Positions 40,851-48,247 of a stretch of 64,000 nt of DNA are shown one piece after another (positions within the stretch are counted from its first letter, which is position 1; each line of letters opens with the position of its first letter). Both the position numbers and the translations under genes were made by a program. The notes beneath the pieces were generated by a model that saw only the letters and a list, made by a program, of their open reading frames with translations, did no database searches and was not told where the DNA came from. Source of the stretch: Roseomonas alba (GTDB taxonomy: Bacteria; Pseudomonadota; Alphaproteobacteria; Acetobacterales; Acetobacteraceae); contig NZ_JAHYBZ010000003.1 in NCBI RefSeq assembly GCF_019430885.1, positions 310,001 through 374,000 on the forward strand, given 5' to 3'.

Positions 40851-41122
40851 GGAGGGGCTCTGCCCTTCCAAACCACCCGATCATCGGGGTCTCATTGACG
40901 TTGCCTGGCAACATCAATGGGTACCCCTGGATGCTGGGCATCCTGGACCGCAATCCTCTGGCACCGAGCGCAACAGGATGAAGGCGTCCGCCAAGCGCCC
41001 TCCGTGCGCGGGAGCGCGTCGCGGCGTTGATCCTGCCAATGGCGCGAGACGCCAGGTTGCGGTTTACAGAGGCCCTTCGGCCTTTGGTGGAGAGAGTCCG
41101 AGAGGGGCAAGGCCCCTCTCGG
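40851..41122 (+). repeat. Multi-hairpin intergenic repeat, copy 2
   Basis: Same order as copy 1. A: GGAGGGGC, loop TCT, GCCCTTCC (40851-40869). B: GGATGC, loop TGG, GCATCC (40929-40943), followed by the shared TGGACCGCAATC stretch. C: imperfect AGGCC / GGCCT stem (41068-41085). D: CCGAGAGGGG, loop CAAGG, complement (41098-41122). Between A and B is an extra inverted repeat, CATTGACGTTGC / GCAACATCAATG (40893-40919), absent from the other copies. It starts 38 nt after the Bug gene stop. Confidence 0.75.
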
Positions 41123-41251
41123 GTCCACAGCACAAGCAAAGGGCTATCAGGCGACGCTTTGGGACGCCCGGCACAGACCCCTGACACAAGAAGGGTGCCA
41201 ATGCCGCCCGGCGCGCCTATTGTGCGGCGCACAAACCGACGGGAGCCGCCT

Positions 41252-42316
41252 GTGTCCGAATCCAGACCGCCCCGGACGCGCGTCGCGCGCCGGGCTTCCG
41301 TGCGTGAACCCCTGCTGATCGACCTCGCCCTGCAAGGAGGCGGCAGCCACGGCGCCTTCACCTGGGGCGTGCTCGATCGCCTGCTCGAGGAAGATGGCTT
41401 CACCATCGAGGCCGCCTCCGGCACCTCCGCCGGCGCGATGAACGCCGCTGTCATGGCCTATGGCCACATGCAGGGCGGCGCCGTGGGCGCCAAGGAGGCA
41501 CTGGCCACCTTCTGGCAGCGCGTCTCGAAGGCCGCGGCCTTCAGCCCGCTGCGGCGCGGGCCGCTCGATGTGCTGCTCGGCCGCTGGTCGCTCGACAATT
41601 CTCCCGCCTATGTCGCGATGGATCTCGCGACGCGGGTCTTCTCGCCCTACGACCTCGATTTCGGCATGCCCAACCCACTCGCCGCCGTGCTTGCCGAGAC
41701 GGTGGATTTCGAGGCGCTGTCCGCCGCTCCCATCAAGCTGTTCATCACCGCGACGAACGTCCACACCGGCCGGCCGCGCGTGTTCCGCAATGCGGACCTG
41801 TCGCCCGCGGCGCTGCTCGCCTCGGCCTGCCTGCCCTTCATGTTCCAGGCGGTCGAGATCGACGGCCAGGCCTATTGGGATGGCGGCTATTCGGGCAATC
41901 CGACGATGACGCCGCTGATCAACGAATGCGTGTCAGACGACACCATCATCATCGGCATCAATCCGGTGGAACGGCCCGGCATTCCGAAATCCGCGCGCGA
42001 CATCCTCAACCGGCTGAACGAAGTCGCCTTCAACGCCGTCCTGCTCAAGGAACTGCAGATGATGGCGCTGCTGCGCGAGGTCGCCGACCCCGGCAACGAG
42101 AAGACCGCGCACTGGGCCAAGATGCGCGTGCATCTGGTGAAGTCCGACCTGCTGCTGACGCTCGGCGCGTCGTCGAAACTGAACGCGGAATGGGAGTTCC
42201 TGACCATGCTGCGCGACGAGGGACGCCGGGCGGCGGAAGCCTTCCTGGAGGAGAACGGCGCGGCGCTCGGCACGCGTTCGACCCTGCCCATCGAATACCT
42301 GCTGAAGACGGATTGA
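41252..42316 (+). CDS. Patatin-like phospholipase family protein
   Basis: 354 aa from a GTG with GGGAG six nt upstream; an in-frame ATG at 41201 is an alternative. Oxyanion motif G29-G-G-S-H-G-A-F, nucleophile S59 in G-T-S-A-G, and the catalytic Asp in Y-W-D-G-G-Y-S-G near residue 210: a complete Ser-Asp dyad. Patatins are lipid acyl hydrolases. The C-terminus (L-L-K-E-L-Q-M-M-A-L-L) suits membrane association; there is no signal peptide. It lies 4 nt upstream of a GntP-type permease and is probably cotranscribed with it, with no obvious functional link. Confidence 0.9.
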   Translation: MSESRPPRTRVARRASVREPLLIDLALQGGGSHGAFTWGVLDRLLEEDGFTIEAASGTSAGAMNAAVMAYGHMQGGAVGAKEALATFWQRVSKAAAFSPLRRGPLDVLLGRWSLDNSPAYVAMDLATRVFSPYDLDFGMPNPLAAVLAETVDFEALSAAPIKLFITATNVHTGRPRVFRNADLSPAALLASACLPFMFQAVEIDGQAYWDGGYSGNPTMTPLINECVSDDTIIIGINPVERPGIPKSARDILNRLNEVAFNAVLLKELQMMALLREVADPGNEKTAHWAKMRVHLVKSDLLLTLGASSKLNAEWEFLTMLRDEGRRAAEAFLEENGAALGTRSTLPIEYLLKTD

Positions 42317-42320
42317 GACC

Positions 42321-43775
42321 ATGGGCCTGATCGGAATCCTGGCGGGCCTTGCGCTCCTCGTCTGGTTCGCCTTTCGTGGCTGGTCGGTGCTGCTGCTGGC
42401 GCCCATCGCCGCGATCGTCGCGGCGGCCTTCGCCGGACAGCCGCTGCTCGCCCACTGGACGCAGACCTTCATGGGCAGCGCGGCGCATTTCGTCGCGCAG
42501 TTCTTCCCGCTTTTCCTGCTCGGCGCGCTGTTCGGCAAGCTGATGGAAGACAGCGGCGCGGTGGGCTCCATCGCGCGCTGGATGACCGTCACGCTCGGCC
42601 CGCAGCGCGCGATGCTGTCGGTGGTTCTGGCCGGCGCCGCCGTGACCTATGGCGGCGTGTCGCTCTTCGTCGCGATCTTCGTGCTGGTGCCCATGGCGAT
42701 GGCCCTGTTCCGCGAGGCTGGCATCCCGCGCCGGCTGATGCCGGCGGCGATCGGCCTGGGCACCATGACCTTCACCATGTCGGCCATGCCGGGCACGCCG
42801 GCGATCCAGAACGCCATTCCCATGCCGGTTTTCGGCACCACGGCCTTCGCCGCGCCCGGCCTCGGCCTGATCGCGACCGCCATCATGTTCGGCTTCGGCA
42901 TGTGGTGGCTGCGCCGGCAGGAATCCCACGCCCGCGCGACCGGCGAGGGTTTCGGCGACGAGACCCCCCCCGATGTGGACGCGGCCGCCGACGACCCGCT
43001 GGTCCGCGAGCGCGCCACCACCGCCGCCGCCTTCGACCCGGCCGAGGTGCATCACAGCCAGCACGCCCCGACCGAGCCGCCGGTCTTCATCGCCGCCCTG
43101 CCGCTGGTCGTGGTGGTGGTGGTGAACCTGGTGATGTCGATGCTGGTGCTGCCCAACATCGACGCCTCCTTCCTGGCCGAGCCGCGTTGGGGCGGCACGT
43201 CCCTGTCCGCCGTCGCCGGCGTGTGGTCGGTGGCGGTCGCGCTGCTCGCCGCGATCATCGTGTTACTCGCGACCTCCTTCACACGGCTGCCGGACCTGCG
43301 CGCGACGATGGATGCCGGTGCCAACGCCTCCGTGCTGCCGATCTTCTCCGTCGCCAGCCTGGTCGGCTTCGGCGCCGTGGTCGCCGCCTTGCCGGCCTTC
43401 GAAGCCGTGCGCGACTGGGTTCTCGGCATCGGCGGCGGGCCACTGGTCTCGCTCGCGGCGGCAACCAATATCCTCGCGGCACTGACCGGCTCAGCCTCGG
43501 GCGGGCTGACCATCGCTCTGGACGCGCTCGGGCCGCGCTTCATGGAAATCGCTGCGGCCACGGGCCTCGATCCGGGGCTGATGCACCGCGTCGCGGTGAT
43601 CGGCGCGGGCGCGCTGGACAGCCTGCCGCACAATGGCGCGGTGGTGACGCTGCTCGCCGTGTGCGGGACCACGCACAAGACGTCCTATTTCGACCTGGTC
43701 ATGGCCTGCGTGGTCAGCGCGTTGCTCGGGCTGGTCGCAGTGATCGTGATCGGGAGCGCGGTGGGGTCGTTCTGA
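42321..43775 (+). CDS. GntP family permease
   Basis: 484 aa with 12-13 hydrophobic segments and a charged cytosolic loop around residues 200-245 (R-R-Q-E-S-H-A-R-A-T-G-E-G). Characteristic stretches are F-P-L-F-L-L-G-A-L-F-G-K-L-M-E-D-S-G-A near residue 62 and T-Y-G-G-V-S-L-F-V-A-I-F. GntP proteins are proton symporters for gluconate, fructuronate, glycerate or short hydroxy acids; the substrate here is unknown. It starts 4 nt after the patatin stop and is followed by the third repeat copy. Confidence 0.9.
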   Translation: MGLIGILAGLALLVWFAFRGWSVLLLAPIAAIVAAAFAGQPLLAHWTQTFMGSAAHFVAQFFPLFLLGALFGKLMEDSGAVGSIARWMTVTLGPQRAMLSVVLAGAAVTYGGVSLFVAIFVLVPMAMALFREAGIPRRLMPAAIGLGTMTFTMSAMPGTPAIQNAIPMPVFGTTAFAAPGLGLIATAIMFGFGMWWLRRQESHARATGEGFGDETPPDVDAAADDPLVRERATTAAAFDPAEVHHSQHAPTEPPVFIAALPLVVVVVVNLVMSMLVLPNIDASFLAEPRWGGTSLSAVAGVWSVAVALLAAIIVLLATSFTRLPDLRATMDAGANASVLPIFSVASLVGFGAVVAALPAFEAVRDWVLGIGGGPLVSLAAATNILAALTGSASGGLTIALDALGPRFMEIAAATGLDPGLMHRVAVIGAGALDSLPHNGAVVTLLAVCGTTHKTSYFDLVMACVVSALLGLVAVIVIGSAVGSF

Positions 43776-43812
43776 CGCCGGGGCGTCCTCTTCGTGTGCC
43801 ACGGGCGGCTAT

Positions 43813-44062
43813 CGGAGGGGCGCCGCCCCTCCGAACCGCCCCGCCAGGTGGCTGGGCCACCTGGACCGCAGGCTATTGGCGCCGGACAAGCCGGGAAGCC
43901 CTCATCCCCCCTCCAGCGCGTTTCATGCGCGAAGGCAGGTTTCGGCGCCCATTCTGCCCACGGCGCCCATTGCCAAATGGAGGTCTGCAAAGGCCTTTCG
44001 GCCTTTTCCGGGTCCAGGGCAAAGCCCTGACGGGGTGGCTTGGAGGGGCAAGGCCCCTCCAA
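43813..44062 (+). repeat. Multi-hairpin intergenic repeat, copy 3
   Basis: A: CGGAGGGGC, loop GCC, complement (43813-43833). B: CCAGGTGG, 5-nt loop, CCACCTGG (43844-43864), the same shape as copy 1 but with paired substitutions. C: AAAGGCC, loop TTTC, GGCCTTT (43989-44006). A small extra stem AGGGC/GCCCT comes next. D: TTGGAGGGG, loop CAAGG, complement (44040-44062). It fills the gap between the GntP permease and the convergent hrcA gene. Confidence 0.8.
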
Positions 44063-44088
44063 CCCTCCGCTGCCAATCGAGAGATCGA

Positions 44089-45168
44089 TCAGCCCAGCAA
44101 GCGTCCGATCACCCGCGCTGTGTAATCCACCACCGGAATCACACGCCCATAGTTGATCCGTGTCGGCCCGATCACCCCGATTGCGCCGACGATCTTTTCC
44201 TGCCCGTTGCGGAAGGGTGCGACGACCATCGAGAGCCCGGCGCTGTCGAACAGGCCGCTCTCGGCACCAATGAAGATCTGCACGCCCTCGCCGCGCTGGG
44301 CGAGGTCGAGCAGCCGCAGCATCGTCTCCTGCTGCTCAAGCCGTTCGAAGAGCCGCTTGATCTCCGACACCCGGGCGGCCTGGTCGATGGTCTCCAGCAG
44401 CCTGGCCTGGCCGCGGATAATCAGCGACCCTCCCTGCCCCCCGGTCCAGGTGCCGAGTCCAGCTTCGATCACCTGCTGGGTCAGCGCATCGAGGGCAGTG
44501 CGGTTGGCAGCGACCTCGCCGGCGATGACGCCGCGGGCCTCTTCCAGCGTACGGCCGGCGAGGCGCGCATTCAGGTAGTTCGACGCCTGCTGCAGCGCCG
44601 ACGGCGGCAACCCGGCCGGGACCTCGATGACACGGTTCTCGACCTGGCCGTCGTCATGCACCAGCACCACGAGCGCGCGGCCGGGGCCCAGGGCAACGAA
44701 TTCGATGTGGCGCACCGCGCCCTCGGCGGTGGGCGCGACGACCAGCCCGGCGGCGCCGGCCAGGCCCGAGAGCATCTGCCCGGCCTCGCCCAGGGTCTCC
44801 TGCAGGGATCGGCCGGAGGCGGCGCAGCGCGCGGTGATGGCGCCGCGCTCCTCCTCACCCAATGCCCCGAATTCCAGCAGACCATCGACGAAAAGGCGCA
44901 GGCCCCGCTCGGTCGGCAGCCGCCCGGCCGAAGTATGCGGCGCATAGAGCAGCCCGGCATCCTCGAGATCCGCCATGGCATTGCGGATGGTGGCGGGGGA
45001 TAGTCCGAGCGGCAGGCGGCGCGACAGGGTGCGGGAGCCGACGGGCTCGCCGGTCTCGACATAGGTCTCCACCAGCTCGCGCAGGATCATGGCGCTGCGG
45101 CTGTCGAGACCCGCGAGGGTCGCCCCGGTCGGGGCGGCCTGCGGCTTTGTGGTCGGTCCCATCTTCAT
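44089..45168 (-). CDS. hrcA: Heat-inducible transcription repressor HrcA
   Basis: 359 aa, family length. N-terminal winged helix with L-V-E-T-Y-V-E-T-G-E-P-V-G-S-R-T-L, then L-S-P-A-T-I-R-N-A-M-A-D-L-E-D-A-G-L-L and H-T-S-A-G-R-L-P-T. The C-terminal HrcA domain ends with G-A-I-G-V-I-G-P-T-R-I-N-Y-G-R-V-I-P-V-V-D-Y-T-A. HrcA represses chaperone genes at CIRCE elements and is stabilised by GroEL. I see no CIRCE in its own upstream region. It is divergent from rph, the standard alphaproteobacterial neighbour; grpE is not next to it here. Confidence 0.97.
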   Translation of the reverse strand: MKMGPTTKPQAAPTGATLAGLDSRSAMILRELVETYVETGEPVGSRTLSRRLPLGLSPATIRNAMADLEDAGLLYAPHTSAGRLPTERGLRLFVDGLLEFGALGEEERGAITARCAASGRSLQETLGEAGQMLSGLAGAAGLVVAPTAEGAVRHIEFVALGPGRALVVLVHDDGQVENRVIEVPAGLPPSALQQASNYLNARLAGRTLEEARGVIAGEVAANRTALDALTQQVIEAGLGTWTGGQGGSLIIRGQARLLETIDQAARVSEIKRLFERLEQQETMLRLLDLAQRGEGVQIFIGAESGLFDSAGLSMVVAPFRNGQEKIVGAIGVIGPTRINYGRVIPVVDYTARVIGRLLG

Positions 45169-45347
45169 CGGTCCAGATCAGAGCCTAGGTACTCGCCTTG
45201 CTCCCGGTCAACGGCTTGTGAGCGCGATTCGCGCCCTCGTCCATGCATATGGGGTGCCACCGACCCCGCCGCATGGGGGCCGGTTTCCCCTGCCGGCCAG
45301 GGCATTGTAGAAGCCGCCGCCACCAGCATAGCCCAGGATACCGCCCC

Positions 45348-46064
45348 ATGCGCCCCTCCGGCCGCGACGCCGCCGCCCTTCGTACCGTCAGCCTCGAACC
45401 CGGTTTCGCCCGCCATGCGGAGGGGTCCTGCCTGATCCGCATGGGGCAGACGGAAGTGCTGTGCACCGCCAGCGTCGAGGGCAAGGTGCCACCCTTCCTG
45501 CGCGGCCAGGGGCAAGGCTGGGTCACCGCCGAATACGGCATGCTGCCCCGCGCAACCCACACACGCGGCGACCGCGAGGCCGCCCGCGGCAAGCAGTCCG
45601 GCCGCACGCAGGAGATCCAGCGCCTGATCGGCCGCTCCCTGCGGGCCGTGACCGACATGAAGGCGATGGGCGAGATGTCGGTGACGATCGACTGCGACGT
45701 GCTGAACGCCGATGGCGGGACGCGCTGTGCCTCGATTACCGGCGCCTGGGTCGCCCTGCACCTGGCCTTCGAGCATTGCCGGCGGATGAACATCCTCACC
45801 GCCAATCCGTTGAAGGACCAGGTCGCGGCGGTGTCCTGCGGGGTGTGGCAGGGCACGCCGGTGCTCGACCTCGACTATGCCGAGGACAGCAAGGCGGATG
45901 CGGATGCGAATTTCGTGCTGACCGGCGCCGGCGGCATCGTGGAAGTACAGGGCACTGCCGAAGGCGCGCCCTTCACCGATGCCGAGCTGATCGCCCTGCT
46001 CGGACTGGCACGGCAGGGCACGGCAGACCTGTTCGCCAAGCAGCGGGCGGTCGTCGGGCTGTGA
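45348..46064 (+). CDS. rph: Ribonuclease PH
   Basis: 238 aa, the usual length. Opens M-R-P-S-G-R-D (family M-R-x-S-G-R), with [18 protein letters not shown] near residue 25 and the phosphate-site stretch [20 protein letters not shown] near 82; [12 protein letters not shown] holds the catalytic Asp. It trims tRNA 3' ends phosphorolytically. The start is set by the conserved M-R-P-S-G-R; the frame extends upstream into non-conserved sequence. rdgB follows, 94 nt downstream. Confidence 0.97.
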   Translation: MRPSGRDAAALRTVSLEPGFARHAEGSCLIRMGQTEVLCTASVEGKVPPFLRGQGQGWVTAEYGMLPRATHTRGDREAARGKQSGRTQEIQRLIGRSLRAVTDMKAMGEMSVTIDCDVLNADGGTRCASITGAWVALHLAFEHCRRMNILTANPLKDQVAAVSCGVWQGTPVLDLDYAEDSKADADANFVLTGAGGIVEVQGTAEGAPFTDAELIALLGLARQGTADLFAKQRAVVGL

Positions 46065-46080
46065 CTTGGACGACGGGAGA

Positions 46081-46102
46081 GCGGGGGAGCGAACGCCCCC
46101 GC
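46081..46102 (+). terminator. GC hairpin between rph and rdgB
   Basis: GCGGGGG, 8-nt loop, CCCCCGC, starting 16 nt after the rph stop. CCTTTTT-like pyrimidines follow at about 46110, so partial termination or attenuation before rdgB is plausible. Confidence 0.45.
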
Positions 46103-46158
46103 ACGCCCTCCTTTTTCCGGCTTTCAGGGACTGACGGCGAAGGGGAGCACCCGGCGCG

Positions 46159-46776
46159 ATGAATCACCGGCGTCTGGCGCGGGGCGAGCGCATCGTCATC
46201 GCGACGCACAACAAGGGGAAGCTGCGCGAGGTCGCCGCACTCCTGGCCCCCTTCGGCATCGAGACGGTCAGCGCCGGCGAACTCGGCCTGCCGGAACCCG
46301 AGGAGACCGAGGAGAGCTTCATCGGCAATGCCACGATCAAGGCGCGCGCAGCGGCGCAGGCGGCGAGGCTGCCGGCGCTGGCCGACGATTCCGGCTTCTC
46401 GGTCGCCGCGCTGGCCGGCGCGCCGGGGGTGCGCACGGCCGACTGGGCCATGCAGCCCGACGGGTCACGCGACTACGCAGAAGCGATGCACAAGGTGATG
46501 GAGGCAGCACAGGACTTCGAGGACCGCACCGCCTGGTTCTCCTGCGCCCTGGTGCTGGCCTGGCCGGACGGACACCTCGAGACCTTCGAGGGGCGTGCCC
46601 TGGGGCACTGGGTCTGGCCGCCGCGCGGCAGCCGCGGCTTCGGCTACGATCCGATGTTCGAACCGGACGACCGGGTCGAAACCTTCGGCGAGATGGCGCC
46701 GGAGGAGAAGCACCGGATCAGCCACCGGGCAGCGGCCTTCACGCTTCTCGCGGAAGCCTGCCTGCCCGGCGTGTGA
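46159..46776 (+). CDS. rdgB: Non-canonical purine NTP pyrophosphatase (RdgB/HAM1)
   Basis: 205 aa. The triphosphate motif [11 protein letters not shown] lies near residue 14; [12 protein letters not shown], L-A-D-D-S-G-F with the metal-binding Asp pair, and the C-terminal G-F-G-Y-D-P-M-F and E-E-K-H-R-I-S-H-R are all present. It hydrolyses dITP, XTP and similar to monophosphates, keeping them out of nucleic acids. It follows rph as in most alphaproteobacteria; the usual next gene hemW is replaced by a convergent peptidase gene. Confidence 0.97.
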   Translation: MNHRRLARGERIVIATHNKGKLREVAALLAPFGIETVSAGELGLPEPEETEESFIGNATIKARAAAQAARLPALADDSGFSVAALAGAPGVRTADWAMQPDGSRDYAEAMHKVMEAAQDFEDRTAWFSCALVLAWPDGHLETFEGRALGHWVWPPRGSRGFGYDPMFEPDDRVETFGEMAPEEKHRISHRAAAFTLLAEACLPGV

Positions 46777-46794
46777 CGATGACGGAGCCGGCCC

Positions 46795-48165
46795 TCACCC
46801 GTCCTGCCGGCCCAGTTCATACAGCACCGCCGCCCCGGTGCGGATGCCGCTGTGGAAGCAGTCGAGCATCAGATTCTCGTTCGGCGCGTGATTCGCCTCG
46901 TCCGGATTGGCGTAAGGCGTGCCGAAGGCCGGGATGCCGAGGATCTTCGTAAACACGTAATTCGGTAGGCTGCCGAAGCCCGCCGGCACCAGTAGCGGCT
47001 CCACCCCCTGCGCGGCCACGAAGGCGCGCACCAACGGCGCGGTGAAGGGCGAGGCGATGGGCGTCTTGGACGGCTGCATGCCCATATCAGCGGCGACGAA
47101 TTCCACCTCCGGCGCGTGCCGCGCCACATGCGCGGCGACCTTGCGCAGGATGTCCTGCGGGTCCTGGTCATGAACCAGGCGGATGTCGCATTTCACGAAG
47201 GCTTCGTTGGGCAGCACGGTCTTGGTGCCAGGCCCGCCATAGCCGCCATGGAAGCCGTTGATCGTCAGCGTCGGCTGGAAGCACAGGCGGTCGTAGAAGG
47301 GCCGGTCCTCCGGCGCATCGAGCCGCGTGAGGCCGAGGCTCGCTTTTACCGCTTCGACATCGAGCGGCAGGCGTTCGATCGCCGCCATTTCTTCCGGCGC
47401 CGGCGGTTCCACCCCGTCATGGAAGCCCTCGATGGTGATCTCGCCCGCCGCGTTCTTCATGGTGCCGAGCAGATGCACCAGGGTCCAGATCGGGTTGGGC
47501 ACCACGCCGCCGAAATTGCCCGAATGCACGTCCCGGCTGGCGTGCCGGCAGCGCAGTTCGAAGGAGACGACGCCGCGCGAGCCGAATTTCAGCGCGGCGG
47601 CGCCGCTCGCATGGCGCGGCCCATCGGCGGTGACGGACAGATCCGCCTTCAACAGGTCCCGATTGGCGCGCACGAAATCTGCGATATGCGGGCTGCCGAT
47701 CTCTTCCTCGCCTTCCAGCAGCAGGATGACGTTGCAGGGCAGGGCGCCATGCACCTTCAGATGCGATTCAATCGCCAGGATCTGCGCGAAATGCTGCCCC
47801 TTATTGTCGCCGACGCCGCGCGCATACAGCCGCCCGTCGCGGATGGTCGGCTCGAAGGGCGGCGAGATCCATTTGTCGAGCGGCTCGGGCGGCTGCACGT
47901 CGTAATGGCCATAGAGGATGACGGTCGGCTTGCCCGGCGCCTTCTGCCAGCGCCCGACCACCATCGGGTGGCCCTTGGTCGGCATCAGGCTGGTCTCGAG
48001 CCCGATGTCGGTCAGCATGCCCACCAGCAACTGGCCGACTTCGGCGATGCCGATGTTCTGCGCGCTGATGCTCGGATGACGGAGATAGGCGATCAGGCGG
48101 TCCAGGAAGGCGTCGCGGTTGCGGTCGATATGGTCGAAGACGGCGGTCAGGTCGGATGCAGCCAT
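46795..48165 (-). CDS. M20 family metallodipeptidase
   Basis: 456 aa. Zinc ligands are visible: H in Y-G-H-Y-D-V-Q-P near residue 87, D in V-G-D-N-K-G-Q-H near 119 and the catalytic E-E in L-E-G-E-E-E-I-G-S near 153; a dimerisation domain with D-V-H-S-G-N-F-G-G follows. It is closest to the CNDP-like dipeptidase group (M20F) in length and motifs. Substrates are probably dipeptides or N-acyl amino acids. It is convergent with rdgB and has its own promoter region, with no signal peptide. Confidence 0.92.
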   Translation of the reverse strand: MAASDLTAVFDHIDRNRDAFLDRLIAYLRHPSISAQNIGIAEVGQLLVGMLTDIGLETSLMPTKGHPMVVGRWQKAPGKPTVILYGHYDVQPPEPLDKWISPPFEPTIRDGRLYARGVGDNKGQHFAQILAIESHLKVHGALPCNVILLLEGEEEIGSPHIADFVRANRDLLKADLSVTADGPRHASGAAALKFGSRGVVSFELRCRHASRDVHSGNFGGVVPNPIWTLVHLLGTMKNAAGEITIEGFHDGVEPPAPEEMAAIERLPLDVEAVKASLGLTRLDAPEDRPFYDRLCFQPTLTINGFHGGYGGPGTKTVLPNEAFVKCDIRLVHDQDPQDILRKVAAHVARHAPEVEFVAADMGMQPSKTPIASPFTAPLVRAFVAAQGVEPLLVPAGFGSLPNYVFTKILGIPAFGTPYANPDEANHAPNENLMLDCFHSGIRTGAAVLYELGRQDG

Positions 48166-48247
48166 AAATCGTGATCCATCGAGAAGGGAAAGAATCGCGC
48201 CTCTGCCGGGGGGATGACGGATGCGGCGCGTATCGCGCCGCGGTGCC

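Noticed and set aside
45169..45347. CIRCE element for HrcA
   Set aside because: I looked for the TTAGCACTC / GAGTGCTAA inverted repeat in the hrcA-rph gap and did not find it.
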